Source: Acanthopleuribacter pedis (GTDB taxonomy: Bacteria; Acidobacteriota; Holophagae; Acanthopleuribacterales; Acanthopleuribacteraceae). Taken from it: a stretch of 64,000 nt of DNA. Shown piece after piece: positions 10,653 through 18,771 of this stretch. Below the pieces are notes generated by a model that worked only from the letters and a program-made list of their open reading frames with translations, was not told where the DNA came from and made no database searches. How positions within the stretch are numbered: the stretch's first letter is position 1; each line of letters begins with the position of its first letter. The stretch lies in the NCBI RefSeq assembly GCF_017377855.1, contig NZ_JAFREP010000025.1, positions 62,001-126,000 of the forward strand. The letters are read 5' to 3'. Position numbers and translations under genes: made by a program.

Positions 10653-11304
10653 AAGAGAAGGCTTCCGTGAGTGGAAATCGAAACATAAACGTGTAGGGCA
10701 TGCCTCCGCGTTTGGGTCTCAGAGGGGGGATGGAAGCAAGACGGCGGAACTCGAGAACGGATGGTTAGCAATGGAGAAGAATCGGTCCGGGGAGGGAAGG
10801 CGTACCGGCAGGTTTGCAACCAACCTAGTGCAAGCGGGCGTGTCCAGAAAAGTAAAAAATCACATAAACGGGATTTTTCGGGTGATTGACGCGGCCAGGT
10901 CACTTCCGAAGGGTTGCATGGTTACGAACCAGGTTCGAGAAAACAATTTTGATTAACCTTGGTTTTAAATGTCGGGTTAGTGTGTTTTCTTGGCGGGTTT
11001 GATGCCGTGCGCCACTGACTAAGTCATTGGTTCCTTGTGAGGAAGAGATTTTGAGTTGGCGTGAATTTATGCGTTTGGTCGGTTTTCTGGGGTTTTGGCA
11101 CGCTTGCGTTGTTCGCCTTTTCTTCGGGCCGGGAAAATCAAAAAACCAGAGCTATTTTATCCCTAATTCCGCCGGGGTCACAATGGCTGAGTTCGCCTTT
11201 TTGCGGATCGCCGCGAAAGGGTGCAGCTTCTCTTTTGAGGGTTTTTAAAACGATTGGTTTTTCAGCGCGAATGCGGGCTAACTTCGCCTTTGTGCCCTGT
11301 TTTT
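10653..11304. other. Long intergenic region without a convincing gene
   Basis: About 650 bp, less GC-rich than its surroundings, upstream of the kinase gene. Short open frames (e.g. 11027-11248) have no ribosome-binding site and unusual composition. Partial end-like motifs (GCGAATGCGGGCTAAC at about 11269-11284) suggest an older, decayed copy of the dispersed element next to copy 3. The kinase promoter presumably lies here but I cannot place it. Confidence 0.6.
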
Positions 11305-11568
11305 TAGCCCGCACTCCTCACAAGGATTCGTCGCGAGAAGCAGAAAGCCTTGTGAGTACCAAGATTACGACCAAGCCACGGCATAGGGGTCCGACCTATC
11401 GGGGTCCGACCTATCGGGGTCCGACCTATCGGGGTCCGACCTATCGGGGTCCGACCTATCGGCGTAGCAGCTGAGGCGAAGGCGGCTCGACCGAGAAAGG
11501 CGGCCGGCAAACCCTCGTAATCGCATGGGTTGCCCCGTAGCAGAATTCCTTGTGAGAAATGCAGGTTA
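11305..11568 (+). repeat. Dispersed palindromic element, copy 3 (five identical 15-bp units)
   Basis: 264 bp, ends TAGCCCGCACTCCTCACAAG and CTTGTGAGAAATGCAGGTTA. The tandem block 11386-11460 is five identical copies of GGGGTCCGACCTATC, suggesting recent expansion or homogenisation. The right end gives the TAA stop (read on the minus strand) of the permease gene at 11566. Confidence 0.92.
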
Positions 11569-12474
11569 GGTCCTTGTGTTGGCGTGATGTGTTTTTTCGT
11601 TACCCCCGAGCCGACGGATCAAGGTGATTTCCGCCAATAACAAGGTAAACACCGCGGTGAGCAAGGCCGGTTGTCGGTCCATTTGGCGCACGGCAAGTTC
11701 GAACATACCGCCCAAGCTCGGGGTGCCCAACGGCAGACCCAACCCCAAATAGCTGAGAATGGATTCGAGTAGGACGGCATTCAAGGTGTTCAGCAGCATG
11801 CAAGTCCACAGTAACCGGCGCAGGTGTGGCAGCAACTCAAAGCGAAAAACCGCCCAAGTTGTCTCGCCGCGCATCCTTGCCGCGGTGACGAAGGGGGCAA
11901 CCGCCAAGCGTTCCAACTGTTGTTCCGCCAATCGGGCGGGTTCGGGCCACAACAGGCAACCCATGGCGAGGACCAGGGTGACGGGTCCGCTGGGGAGAAA
12001 GACGACCGCGGGGAGGATGAGCAGGAACACGGGCATGCTGAGAAACAGTTGTACGCCGAAGCGCACCACGCGCTGAAGCCCGCTGGGGCTGAAGACCAGC
12101 AGACAGGCGGTTGCGAATCCAATCACCGTGGCGACCGCGGCCGCGGCGACTGCGATCAGGCTGGAGCGTCGAAAGCCCTCGGTGAGCCGCGCCCAGGAAT
12201 CGCGGCCGAGCGTGTCTGTTCCCAGCCAGGCGAAGGCGTCGGGTGGAATCGGTTGATTGGGCGGGTAAACATGCCAGGCCGCCGGCCAAAAGGCCACACC
12301 GGCGAGAAAAACCAGGGCCGCCCTGTCGCGGTGGCGGGCGTTTGCCGCGAGGACCCATGTCACTATTGCCAAAATACCAAGCGGCCATGCGGTGGCCGCG
12401 TAGCCGTGGGCCGCGGCCGCCAGGGCACTCCAGCCGAGGACCGGTGCGGCCGGTGTGAACAGGGCCCGTTTCAT
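11566..12474 (-). CDS. ABC transporter permease, DppC/OppC type
   Basis: About 302 aa, six membrane segments, second permease of a peptide-type importer. The EAA loop that contacts the ATPase is seen as VTAARMRGETTWAVFRFELLP. GTDTLGRDSW near residue 95 is the characteristic DppC periplasmic motif. Start: ATG 12474 overlaps the stop of the upstream permease as ATGA, indicating translational coupling; the frame is open further to 12555. No ATPase genes follow; the gene ends inside a dispersed repeat element. Confidence 0.88.
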   Translation of the reverse strand: MKRALFTPAAPVLGWSALAAAAHGYAATAWPLGILAIVTWVLAANARHRDRAALVFLAGVAFWPAAWHVYPPNQPIPPDAFAWLGTDTLGRDSWARLTEGFRRSSLIAVAAAAVATVIGFATACLLVFSPSGLQRVVRFGVQLFLSMPVFLLILPAVVFLPSGPVTLVLAMGCLLWPEPARLAEQQLERLAVAPFVTAARMRGETTWAVFRFELLPHLRRLLWTCMLLNTLNAVLLESILSYLGLGLPLGTPSLGGMFELAVRQMDRQPALLTAVFTLLLAEITLIRRLGGNEKTHHANTRT

Positions 12475-13427
12475 TGGGTTTCCAAACCCGTCGCCAGGCG
12501 ATCCCGTTGGACGTCCGCAAACTGGTAGGCGAGGACGGTCATCCAGGCCGACCACAGGCAGCCGCCGATGAGCAGGGGGTAGTCGCGACCGGTGGCGGCG
12601 TCCACCATCAACAAACCCAAGCCGGACCAGCCGAAAATGCTTTCAACGATGAACACGCCGTTGCAAAGCGCGGGGAGGTAAAGGCCGAGCACTTGGACCA
12701 GGACCGGCAAGGCTTGCCGCATTTGGTGGTTCCAGAACAGGCGCGGGCCGGGGATGCCGCGGCCTTTGGCGCTGAGGTACCAAGGCTGGAATTCATCGCG
12801 GGCCATGTGTTGGCCCAGGTAACTAGCCAGGTAGGCGGCTAGGGGCAGCGCGACCGCCAAGGTTGGCAGAACCAAGTGGCCGGGGGTGATCCACCAATCA
12901 CCGGTACTGCTGCCGTGAACGGGAAACCAACGCAGACGGAGGGCGACCCCGTGCAGCAAAAAGGCGGCGAGCAGAAAAGAGGGCGTCACCAGTAGCACGT
13001 GCTGAAGGGCATGGCAAAGGCGTTGCAAAAGGCGTGGTGCGCCGGCTTGCGGTTGCTGCCCCCATAGGAGCAGGGCGGCAAACACAACCGCGGTAATACA
13101 AGCAGTGATCGCCAACACCACGGAGCGGGCCATGGGTTTTAGCAAAACCTTGGCGACCGGTTTTTTGTGGATAAAGGAATAACCGAGCTCGCCGGCGGCG
13201 AGCCCGAGCACAAAACGTCGGTATTGTTGTAGCGGGGGTTGGTCGTAACCGTAGCGGGCTTTTAGGCGGTCCACCGTCTCGCTGGGGACGCGTGGATCGA
13301 TGTAGAGATCAATGGGATTACCGCGCGCCGCGATCAGACAAGCGAAGGCCAGATTGGCCGCCATCCAAAGAAGCAGAAAGGTGCGTCCGAAAAAAGCCGC
13401 GAGCCGCCGCCAGGGAAGAGACGGCAC
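12471..13427 (-). CDS. ABC transporter permease, DppB/OppB type
   Basis: 318 aa with a GTG start. First permease of the importer: N-terminal membrane helix, the conserved RLKARYGYDQPPLQQY loop, FVLGLAAGELGYSF, then five further helices with the EAA loop YLSAKGRGIPGPRLFWNHQM. It starts 3 bp after the stop of the binding-protein gene and overlaps the DppC-type gene by 4 bp, so the three genes are one transcript. Confidence 0.88.
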   Translation of the reverse strand: MPSLPWRRLAAFFGRTFLLLWMAANLAFACLIAARGNPIDLYIDPRVPSETVDRLKARYGYDQPPLQQYRRFVLGLAAGELGYSFIHKKPVAKVLLKPMARSVVLAITACITAVVFAALLLWGQQPQAGAPRLLQRLCHALQHVLLVTPSFLLAAFLLHGVALRLRWFPVHGSSTGDWWITPGHLVLPTLAVALPLAAYLASYLGQHMARDEFQPWYLSAKGRGIPGPRLFWNHQMRQALPVLVQVLGLYLPALCNGVFIVESIFGWSGLGLLMVDAATGRDYPLLIGGCLWSAWMTVLAYQFADVQRDRLATGLETQ

Positions 13428-13430
13428 CGG

Positions 13431-15110
13431 TTAGCGTGCCTCGTTGCCAATTTGCCAGGTTTCCAAGCGGTACAGTGGGCTCAAATGAGAAGGGTCCGCC
13501 TGCAGCGACAGGCCCGCGCGCACCGCCGCAATTTGTTGACCGCTGTACAACATGGTGAAGGGTGATTCCTCGAGAAAACGTTGTTCCATTTCCGCGACGA
13601 CCTGTTGCAGTTCGGCAGGGTCCTTGGCAAGGGTCACCTTGGCGATGAGGTCGTCAAGGGCGGAAGTGGCGGTCCAGTTGTTGCCGTTAATCGCGGCGTC
13701 GCTGTGGAGCAAGGCGTCGAGGGTCGGTCGGGAGCTTTGACGGACCCCGAAAAAGATCGCGTCAAAGGCGCGTGAGGTGCCGGTTTCGATGTAGTAACCG
13801 CCCTCAACCATGTTGAGTTCTACTTTGACGCCGAACAGGGCCAGGTCGGCTTGGATTGCCTGCAAATAATTTCCGCGTAAGTTGTTGCCTAGGTTGCAGG
13901 TGATCGAAAAGGTCAGTTCGCGACCGTCCTTTTTCCAGCTCGCGCCTTGTTTCGTCCAGCCTGCCGCTTGCAGTAATGTGGCCGCTTTGTCCAGGTCGGG
14001 TGTGGTTTTGGGTGGCGGCACATCGGTCAAATATCCCAGACCGACCCGCCAAGGACTGGCGGGTACGACGGCATGGCCCTGCCACAAACGGTCGATATAG
14101 TTCTGGCGATTGAGCACCAGAGATAAGGCTTGGCGCACGCGGGCGTCACCGAGGACGGGGTGGGGTTTTGCTTTTTTGAGTTGCTCCAACTCGGCTTTGT
14201 TGTTGGGTGGGTTGGCGGCGTAGGCGGCGGGGTCAAGAGGGTTCCAGGCCAACCACGCGGTTTCCAGATTCGTGTAAAAGGTGGGTTGGAGTTGTTCCGA
14301 GATTTCGCTAATGCGCTCTTTCGGAAGTGACCAGGCATAATCTAAGTCGCCGCTTTTGAGTAAGTTAAACAAGGTTTCTTTGGAGCGGACCAGGGCGATA
14401 TTGAGCTGCTGGATGGGGGTTTCCGGGTCGACCGCCTTGAATTGCAAACGTTCGTCCCCAAAGGCTACCGGCTGATAGGGCCCGAACACCACCGCGTCCT
14501 TCTCCCATTCGTGGCGGTCCCATTGATCGAAGGGGATTTTGCTGAAATGGTGTTTGGGAATAATGGCGCCCTCGTTGAGGATTACCCGGTTGTACAAGGA
14601 TTCCTGACTGAATTGAATGTCGATGGTGTGGTCGTCGACGACCTGCCAACTCTGGATCCGATTTTTGTCGGCGAACGAGGCCCAGGCGACCGTTTCGTTA
14701 CGCCGAGCCTCGAGGCTGAAAACCACGTCGGCCGTGGTGAGAGGGGTCCCGTCGGTCCAGGTCAAACCTTGCGCGAGCTTAAGGCGCAGGGTGTTGGCGG
14801 GTTCGGGGCGTTGGGTTTCCTCCGCGACCAGGTAGGGGATGAGGACGGGGCTTCCGTCCCGAACGTCGGGCATTTCATGCCATAAGCGGGGGTAAAGGAG
14901 TTGGTTCACGATATCCGCGCCGCGGCTTTGGGCGATGTAGGGATTGAGGCTGTCGGGTGGGCGCCGCATGCCGACCTTGAGTTGGGTGATTGGGGTTTGG
15001 GCCTGGGTGCCGCCTTGGGGCGGGGATTCCGGGGTTGCCGGTTCGCTGCTGCAGGCCGCGAGCAGCGCGAGGATCGAGATGAGGGCAAGCGTGTGGATCG
15101 GCGCGCGCAT
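13431..15110 (-). CDS. Periplasmic oligopeptide-binding lipoprotein (SBP family 5)
   Basis: 559 aa, DppA/OppA-like. Lipobox LLAAC with lipidated Cys20, then a Pro/Thr-rich linker. Family-5 features: LRLKLAQGLTWTDGTPLTTADVVFSLEA near residues 105-130, DHTIDIQFSQ, and ARVRQALSLVLNRQNYIDRLWQG in the second lobe. Start: ATG 15110 has GAGG 6 nt upstream and begins the signal peptide directly; the frame is open to 15173. It heads an operon with two permeases; ATPases must be supplied from elsewhere. The ligand is not predictable from sequence. Confidence 0.92.
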   Translation of the reverse strand: MRAPIHTLALISILALLAACSSEPATPESPPQGGTQAQTPITQLKVGMRRPPDSLNPYIAQSRGADIVNQLLYPRLWHEMPDVRDGSPVLIPYLVAEETQRPEPANTLRLKLAQGLTWTDGTPLTTADVVFSLEARRNETVAWASFADKNRIQSWQVVDDHTIDIQFSQESLYNRVILNEGAIIPKHHFSKIPFDQWDRHEWEKDAVVFGPYQPVAFGDERLQFKAVDPETPIQQLNIALVRSKETLFNLLKSGDLDYAWSLPKERISEISEQLQPTFYTNLETAWLAWNPLDPAAYAANPPNNKAELEQLKKAKPHPVLGDARVRQALSLVLNRQNYIDRLWQGHAVVPASPWRVGLGYLTDVPPPKTTPDLDKAATLLQAAGWTKQGASWKKDGRELTFSITCNLGNNLRGNYLQAIQADLALFGVKVELNMVEGGYYIETGTSRAFDAIFFGVRQSSRPTLDALLHSDAAINGNNWTATSALDDLIAKVTLAKDPAELQQVVAEMEQRFLEESPFTMLYSGQQIAAVRAGLSLQADPSHLSPLYRLETWQIGNEAR

Positions 15111-15231
15111 GGTAAACCTCCACGGGTGCCGGACCGGCGCCCGCATCGCATTCGGTGGGTGACAAGCTGTCAACCTGATAAAACTCCAAGTGGTTACGTG
15201 TCACGAAAGCTTAACACATTCGGCCCGGTGA

Positions 15232-15981
15232 CTAAACTTGGGTGACCACGATCGGTTGATTTTTGGTAATCACAATCGTGTGCTCGAATTGGGCCGCGTA
15301 ACAGCCGCGCAGGGTAGACAGGGTCCAACCGTCTTTTTCCTGAAACGCGTTGGGCGGGCCCGTGGTCAGGAAGGGCTCGATGGTGATCACCATCCCTTCG
15401 CTGAGTTGGCGCGTGTCCTTGGGATCGTAATAGCTGGGAATGAACTTGGGTTCCTCATGCAAGGAGCGACCGACCCCGTGGCTGCCGAGGTTGCGCACAA
15501 TGCCGAAGCCGGCTTTTTTTGCCTCCATGCTAACCGCGCGACCGATGTGGTTCAGCGGGCGTCCGGCGCGGGCCGCGCGCATGCCGCTCTTCAAGGCGCG
15601 CCGGGTGCTGAGGCATAGCTTTTGGAACAACGGGTTCACCGGGGGGACCGCCATGGACGCGCCGGTATCGGCGTAGTAACCGTCTTTTTCCGCGGAAACA
15701 TCGATGTTGATTAAATCGCCCGCCTTGATGATCACCTTATCCGAGGGGATGCCGTGCGCCATGTGGTGGTTGACGCTGATGCAAGTTGCGCCGGGAAAGT
15801 TATAGCTGGACTCGGGGGCCGAGCGTGCACCGGCGTCTTCCAACAGTTTGCGGCCGACGGCGTCGAGTTCCGCGGTGGTCATGCCGGGTTCCACGGTCTG
15901 CAACATGGTTTTCAGGGTTTTGCCGACAATGCGGCCGATTTCTTTGAGTTTGACAAGGTCTTGTTCGCCGTCGATGGACAT
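15232..15981 (-). CDS. map: Methionine aminopeptidase, type I
   Basis: Removes the initiator Met from new proteins; an essential two-metal enzyme. 249 aa, normal length. All active-site residues are present: His76 (AHGIPS), metal ligands Asp94, Asp105, His168 (GSHGVGRSLHE), Glu202 (TIEPF) and Glu233 (QFEHT). Start ATG 15981 has GGAGGCG about 8 nt upstream. Monocistronic, followed by the binding-protein gene 120 bp downstream on the same strand. Confidence 0.96.
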   Translation of the reverse strand: MSIDGEQDLVKLKEIGRIVGKTLKTMLQTVEPGMTTAELDAVGRKLLEDAGARSAPESSYNFPGATCISVNHHMAHGIPSDKVIIKAGDLINIDVSAEKDGYYADTGASMAVPPVNPLFQKLCLSTRRALKSGMRAARAGRPLNHIGRAVSMEAKKAGFGIVRNLGSHGVGRSLHEEPKFIPSYYDPKDTRQLSEGMVITIEPFLTTGPPNAFQEKDGWTLSTLRGCYAAQFEHTIVITKNQPIVVTQV

Positions 15982-16129
15982 GGGGTTCGCCTCCCTTATT
16001 TGGTTCGTCTTCCATTGTGGGGGAAGGTTTTGGCCAAATTCAAGAGGCGTGTGAAACCGCCTAATAAACCAAGGGCTTGGGTGAAATGATGGCCGGGTGG
16101 TCGCCGCGGCGAATCCCGACCCACGGGGT

Positions 16130-16352
16130 TAGCCCGCATTTCTCACGAGGATTCGTCGCGAGAAGCTGAAAGCCTTGTGAGTACGAAGATTACGACCAAG
16201 CGCAAACGGAGCGGGGCCGACCATTCGGCGTAGCAGCGCTACGTCGCGTATTGCTCGACTGAGTAATGCGGATGGCCGCCCCGCGGAAGGCCGCCCCCTC
16301 GTAATCGCATGGGTTGCCCCGCGGCAGAACGCCTTGTGAGAAATGCGGGTTA
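16130..16352 (+). repeat. Dispersed palindromic element, copy 4 (one degenerate unit)
   Basis: 223 bp, ends TAGCCCGCATTTCTCACGAG and CTTGTGAGAAATGCGGGTTA. Internal 15-bp unit is single and altered (GGGGCCGACCATTCGGCG). The flank GCGCTACGTCGCGTATTGC replaces GCTGAGGCGAAGGCG of copy 1, a subtype shared with copy 6. The right end gives the TAA stop of the minus-strand gene at 16350. Confidence 0.9.
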
Positions 16353-16898
16353 GGCTTTGCGTTTGTATTGAATCACCCACAAATCTTTCCAGGTTTTGCC
16401 GCCGTCATTGGTGGATTGCCAGCTCCAGGTGAGGCTGTCCTTTTTGATGTCGTGGAACACCATGCGGCGGACCACCGATTTCCCGTCCGGGCCTTTGGTC
16501 GCCGGCATGCGTAATTCCATTTTGCCGTCGGCGAAAGCGCCGGTGAATTCCAGATAGCTACCGTTGCTGTCGACCCAGGTTTGGCGCCATTGTTTGGTTT
16601 TGGGATCGTAGACCGACCAACTGCGGCCCTCTAGACCGGGTCCGTTAAAGTTCTCCTGAATGATGCATTGGTTAAGCACCTTCTCGATTTTGTTGGAACC
16701 GGTCTGGGTGTTGCCCTTGGCGTCCTTCCAAGTCAGCGCCCAGTCGCCGACCCAAAAGTCGAGTTGGCCGCCTTCCGACGTGTCACAGGGTCGCTGGGGT
16801 TTGGGGGGCTGTTGCGGGGCGCTTTCGGCCGCAAAAAGGGGGAAACAAAGGAGGAGCAGCGCGGAAAACACAGCCGCGGAGGTGCGAAAACGATTCAT
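16350..16898 (-). CDS. Secreted DUF1579-like protein
   Basis: 182 aa with a clear signal peptide (about residues 1-23, AVFSALLLLCFPLFAAES). The rest matches the pattern of small lipocalin-like proteins of the DUF1579 kind: LDFWVGDWALTWKDA near residue 46, then alternating strands with many Trp and an internal VYDPKTKQWRQTWVDSNG. Expected to be periplasmic; function unknown. The stop codon is the inner edge of a repeat element. Confidence 0.75.
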   Translation of the reverse strand: MNRFRTSAAVFSALLLLCFPLFAAESAPQQPPKPQRPCDTSEGGQLDFWVGDWALTWKDAKGNTQTGSNKIEKVLNQCIIQENFNGPGLEGRSWSVYDPKTKQWRQTWVDSNGSYLEFTGAFADGKMELRMPATKGPDGKSVVRRMVFHDIKKDSLTWSWQSTNDGGKTWKDLWVIQYKRKA

Positions 16899-17314
16899 GA
16901 TACCGCCTTATCGTCGCGAATTTTAAATAGCTCAAAAGATGGAGTGAACAAAAACAGGAACGCCTGTAAAAGTCAACTCCCTTACGCGGATGTTTGGATG
17001 GGGCGTTCGGTTTTGATTGAAGCGGAGGCGGGGTTTCGGTGGGGGATAGCTTGGGATGCGTTATTTCTCAGGATAAAAGGATGAGATGAAGATGCGGATG
17101 GGCGTATGTGCCCTTTTCGCCCAACCGCCGGTTGGGCTTACCGCTTCCCGACGCGGATAAAGCCGTTACTTCGAAACAAGGGTTTGTGGGGATGTTGATG
17201 AAGCCGTTACTTCGAGAACTGGGTTTGTGGGGATGGTTAAACCGGGATCCTCGAAGTTTTTTCAGCGGTACGGCCGGTGTCGGCCCGGCCTGCGTTCTCG
17301 TGAATTAGGCTCGG
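16899..17314. other. Intergenic region with hairpin and short tandem repeat
   Basis: 416 bp between the divergently unrelated minus-strand genes. It holds a perfect 8-bp hairpin GCCCAACC-GCC-GGTTGGGC (17119-17137) and a two-copy 41-bp repeat (17160-17235). No gene-like frame was found. Neither structure has a T run, so terminator function for prs (which ends at 17315) is doubtful. Confidence 0.6.
17160..17235. repeat. Two-copy direct repeat, 41-bp period
   Basis: AAGCCGTTACTTCGA at 17160 and 17201, each followed after five differing bases by GGGTTTGTGGGGATG. The copies differ at about four positions. Confidence 0.8.
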
Positions 17315-18328
17315 CTAGAGGTCGATGTCGATTTCGTTGCCCCAACTGTCGCGGTCCAGCAGGAACGCGGCCAGTTCGGGAATCACCGAGCGGATCACCA
17401 GGAAATCATCCTTTTCTTGTAAATGGAGCTGGTGCACGCGCGGGTGGGTGTCCGTGATAATCAATTCCTGGAACAAGCCCGAGGCGCGGATGCGCTGGTA
17501 ACTTTCACCTGGGAACACCCCGTGGGTGGCGATGGCGGTAATCTTGGCGGCCCCGGCCTCGCGGTAGGCTTGGCCGGCTTTGATCAGCGAACCGCCGGTG
17601 CGGATCATGTCGTCGTAAATCACCACGTGTTTGCCTTCTACGTCGGCGTTAATGCCCGCAATCTCCGTATGGGTGCCGCTCAAACGCCGCTTGTACACAA
17701 ATGCCGCCGGGATGTGTAACTGGTTGGCCAAAAACTCGACCCACTTGGCGCGGCCCGCGTCCGTACCTGCCAAGATGACCTGGTCCAAATCGCCCAGCTC
17801 GCGCACGATGTTCGCGATCAAGCGGAAATTAACCAGGTGGTACGGGCGGATGTGGTTCTCAAAATAATGGGGAATCCCGGCGGTGTGCAGGTCCACCATC
17901 ACAATTTCATTGCACACCCGCGCACGGGGAATCGAGGACAGCAGAATTGCCCGGTTTTTTGCGGTAACGATTTCTCCCGGCTTGGCTTGTCGTTCCATGG
18001 TGCTGTAGCCGAAGAAGGGGACGATAATCGTCAAATGGTCCGCGCCGTGGTTCACCAAACCACAGGCCAAATCGAAAAGTTCCATCGTCTCTTGGCTGTT
18101 GATCGTGCCGCCGACCACCACCGCGTCGCGGTCGCGGACCGGCTCGGTCAAGCGCATGTAAATTTCGCCGTCGGGAAAAACCACACGTTCGACACCGCCG
18201 CTCTGGTAGCCGTCAAATTGAGCCAGGCCGTCGCCAAAATAACGGTAGTTCGGTGTGCTGTAGACCAAACGGGGCGTGTGGGGGGTCGCCGGCGTTTCGG
18301 GTAAAGGCCATTCTTCGGGATGGTTCAT
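17315..18328 (-). CDS. prs: Ribose-phosphate pyrophosphokinase
   Basis: Makes PRPP from ribose 5-phosphate and ATP for nucleotide, His and Trp synthesis. 337 aa. PRPP-binding loop VVIYDDMIRTGGSL, flexible loop YKRRLSG, and N-terminal FPDGEIYMRL. The sequence is more divergent than the housekeeping enzyme (IVPFFGYSTMERQAKPGEIVTAK in place of the usual PYYGYARQDRK), as in the longer phosphoribosyltransferase-like group. Start: ATG 18328 with GGAG 9 nt upstream; the frame is open to 18496 but the extension has no family match. Confidence 0.88.
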   Translation of the reverse strand: MNHPEEWPLPETPATPHTPRLVYSTPNYRYFGDGLAQFDGYQSGGVERVVFPDGEIYMRLTEPVRDRDAVVVGGTINSQETMELFDLACGLVNHGADHLTIIVPFFGYSTMERQAKPGEIVTAKNRAILLSSIPRARVCNEIVMVDLHTAGIPHYFENHIRPYHLVNFRLIANIVRELGDLDQVILAGTDAGRAKWVEFLANQLHIPAAFVYKRRLSGTHTEIAGINADVEGKHVVIYDDMIRTGGSLIKAGQAYREAGAAKITAIATHGVFPGESYQRIRASGLFQELIITDTHPRVHQLHLQEKDDFLVIRSVIPELAAFLLDRDSWGNEIDIDL

Positions 18329-18675
18329 GGGCTTCGCTCCAGCAATGCATCCGGGAAAGGGGGACGCTGCATTGTTTCGTTCGCCCGCGCGGCAAGGGAT
18401 GGGCGTGCCAGGCGGGTTAGCGCCTAACCTAGCACAAGCCGACAAGCGCGCCCAGTCACGAGGCGACCTGGGACGGCAAGGGACAACCCGCGGCATCCTT
18501 CCTAGACAAACGGCACCGAGTTTGGTGTGATGAAGCCGAATCTAAAACCTAAATTGAGTGATTCTTGGCGGCGTCCTCGGACAACCAGCTGGGCATGGAA
18601 CATATCGTGAAAATGCGCGACCTACTTTACATGTATGCGTCGTGCACGACCCCGGTGGCTTTTTCCAACACGTTT

Positions 18676-18714
18676 CGCGCAAATATTGGCGCGTCCTGCG
18701 CCGATATTTGCGCG
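18676..18714. promoter_or_regulatory. Long near-perfect inverted repeat upstream of the beta-propeller gene
   Basis: CGCGCAAATATTGGCGC (18676-18692), 5-nt loop, then GCGCCGATATTTGCGCG (18698-18714): 17 pairs with a single G-T wobble. It lies 57 bp before the start at 18772. Either a regulator-binding operator or a very stable leader hairpin. Confidence 0.6.
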
Positions 18715-18771
18715 ATTGCACCCAATCGAATCGCACACTTTAGGAAAAAAAATCTAAGTGGGGAAGGGCAG

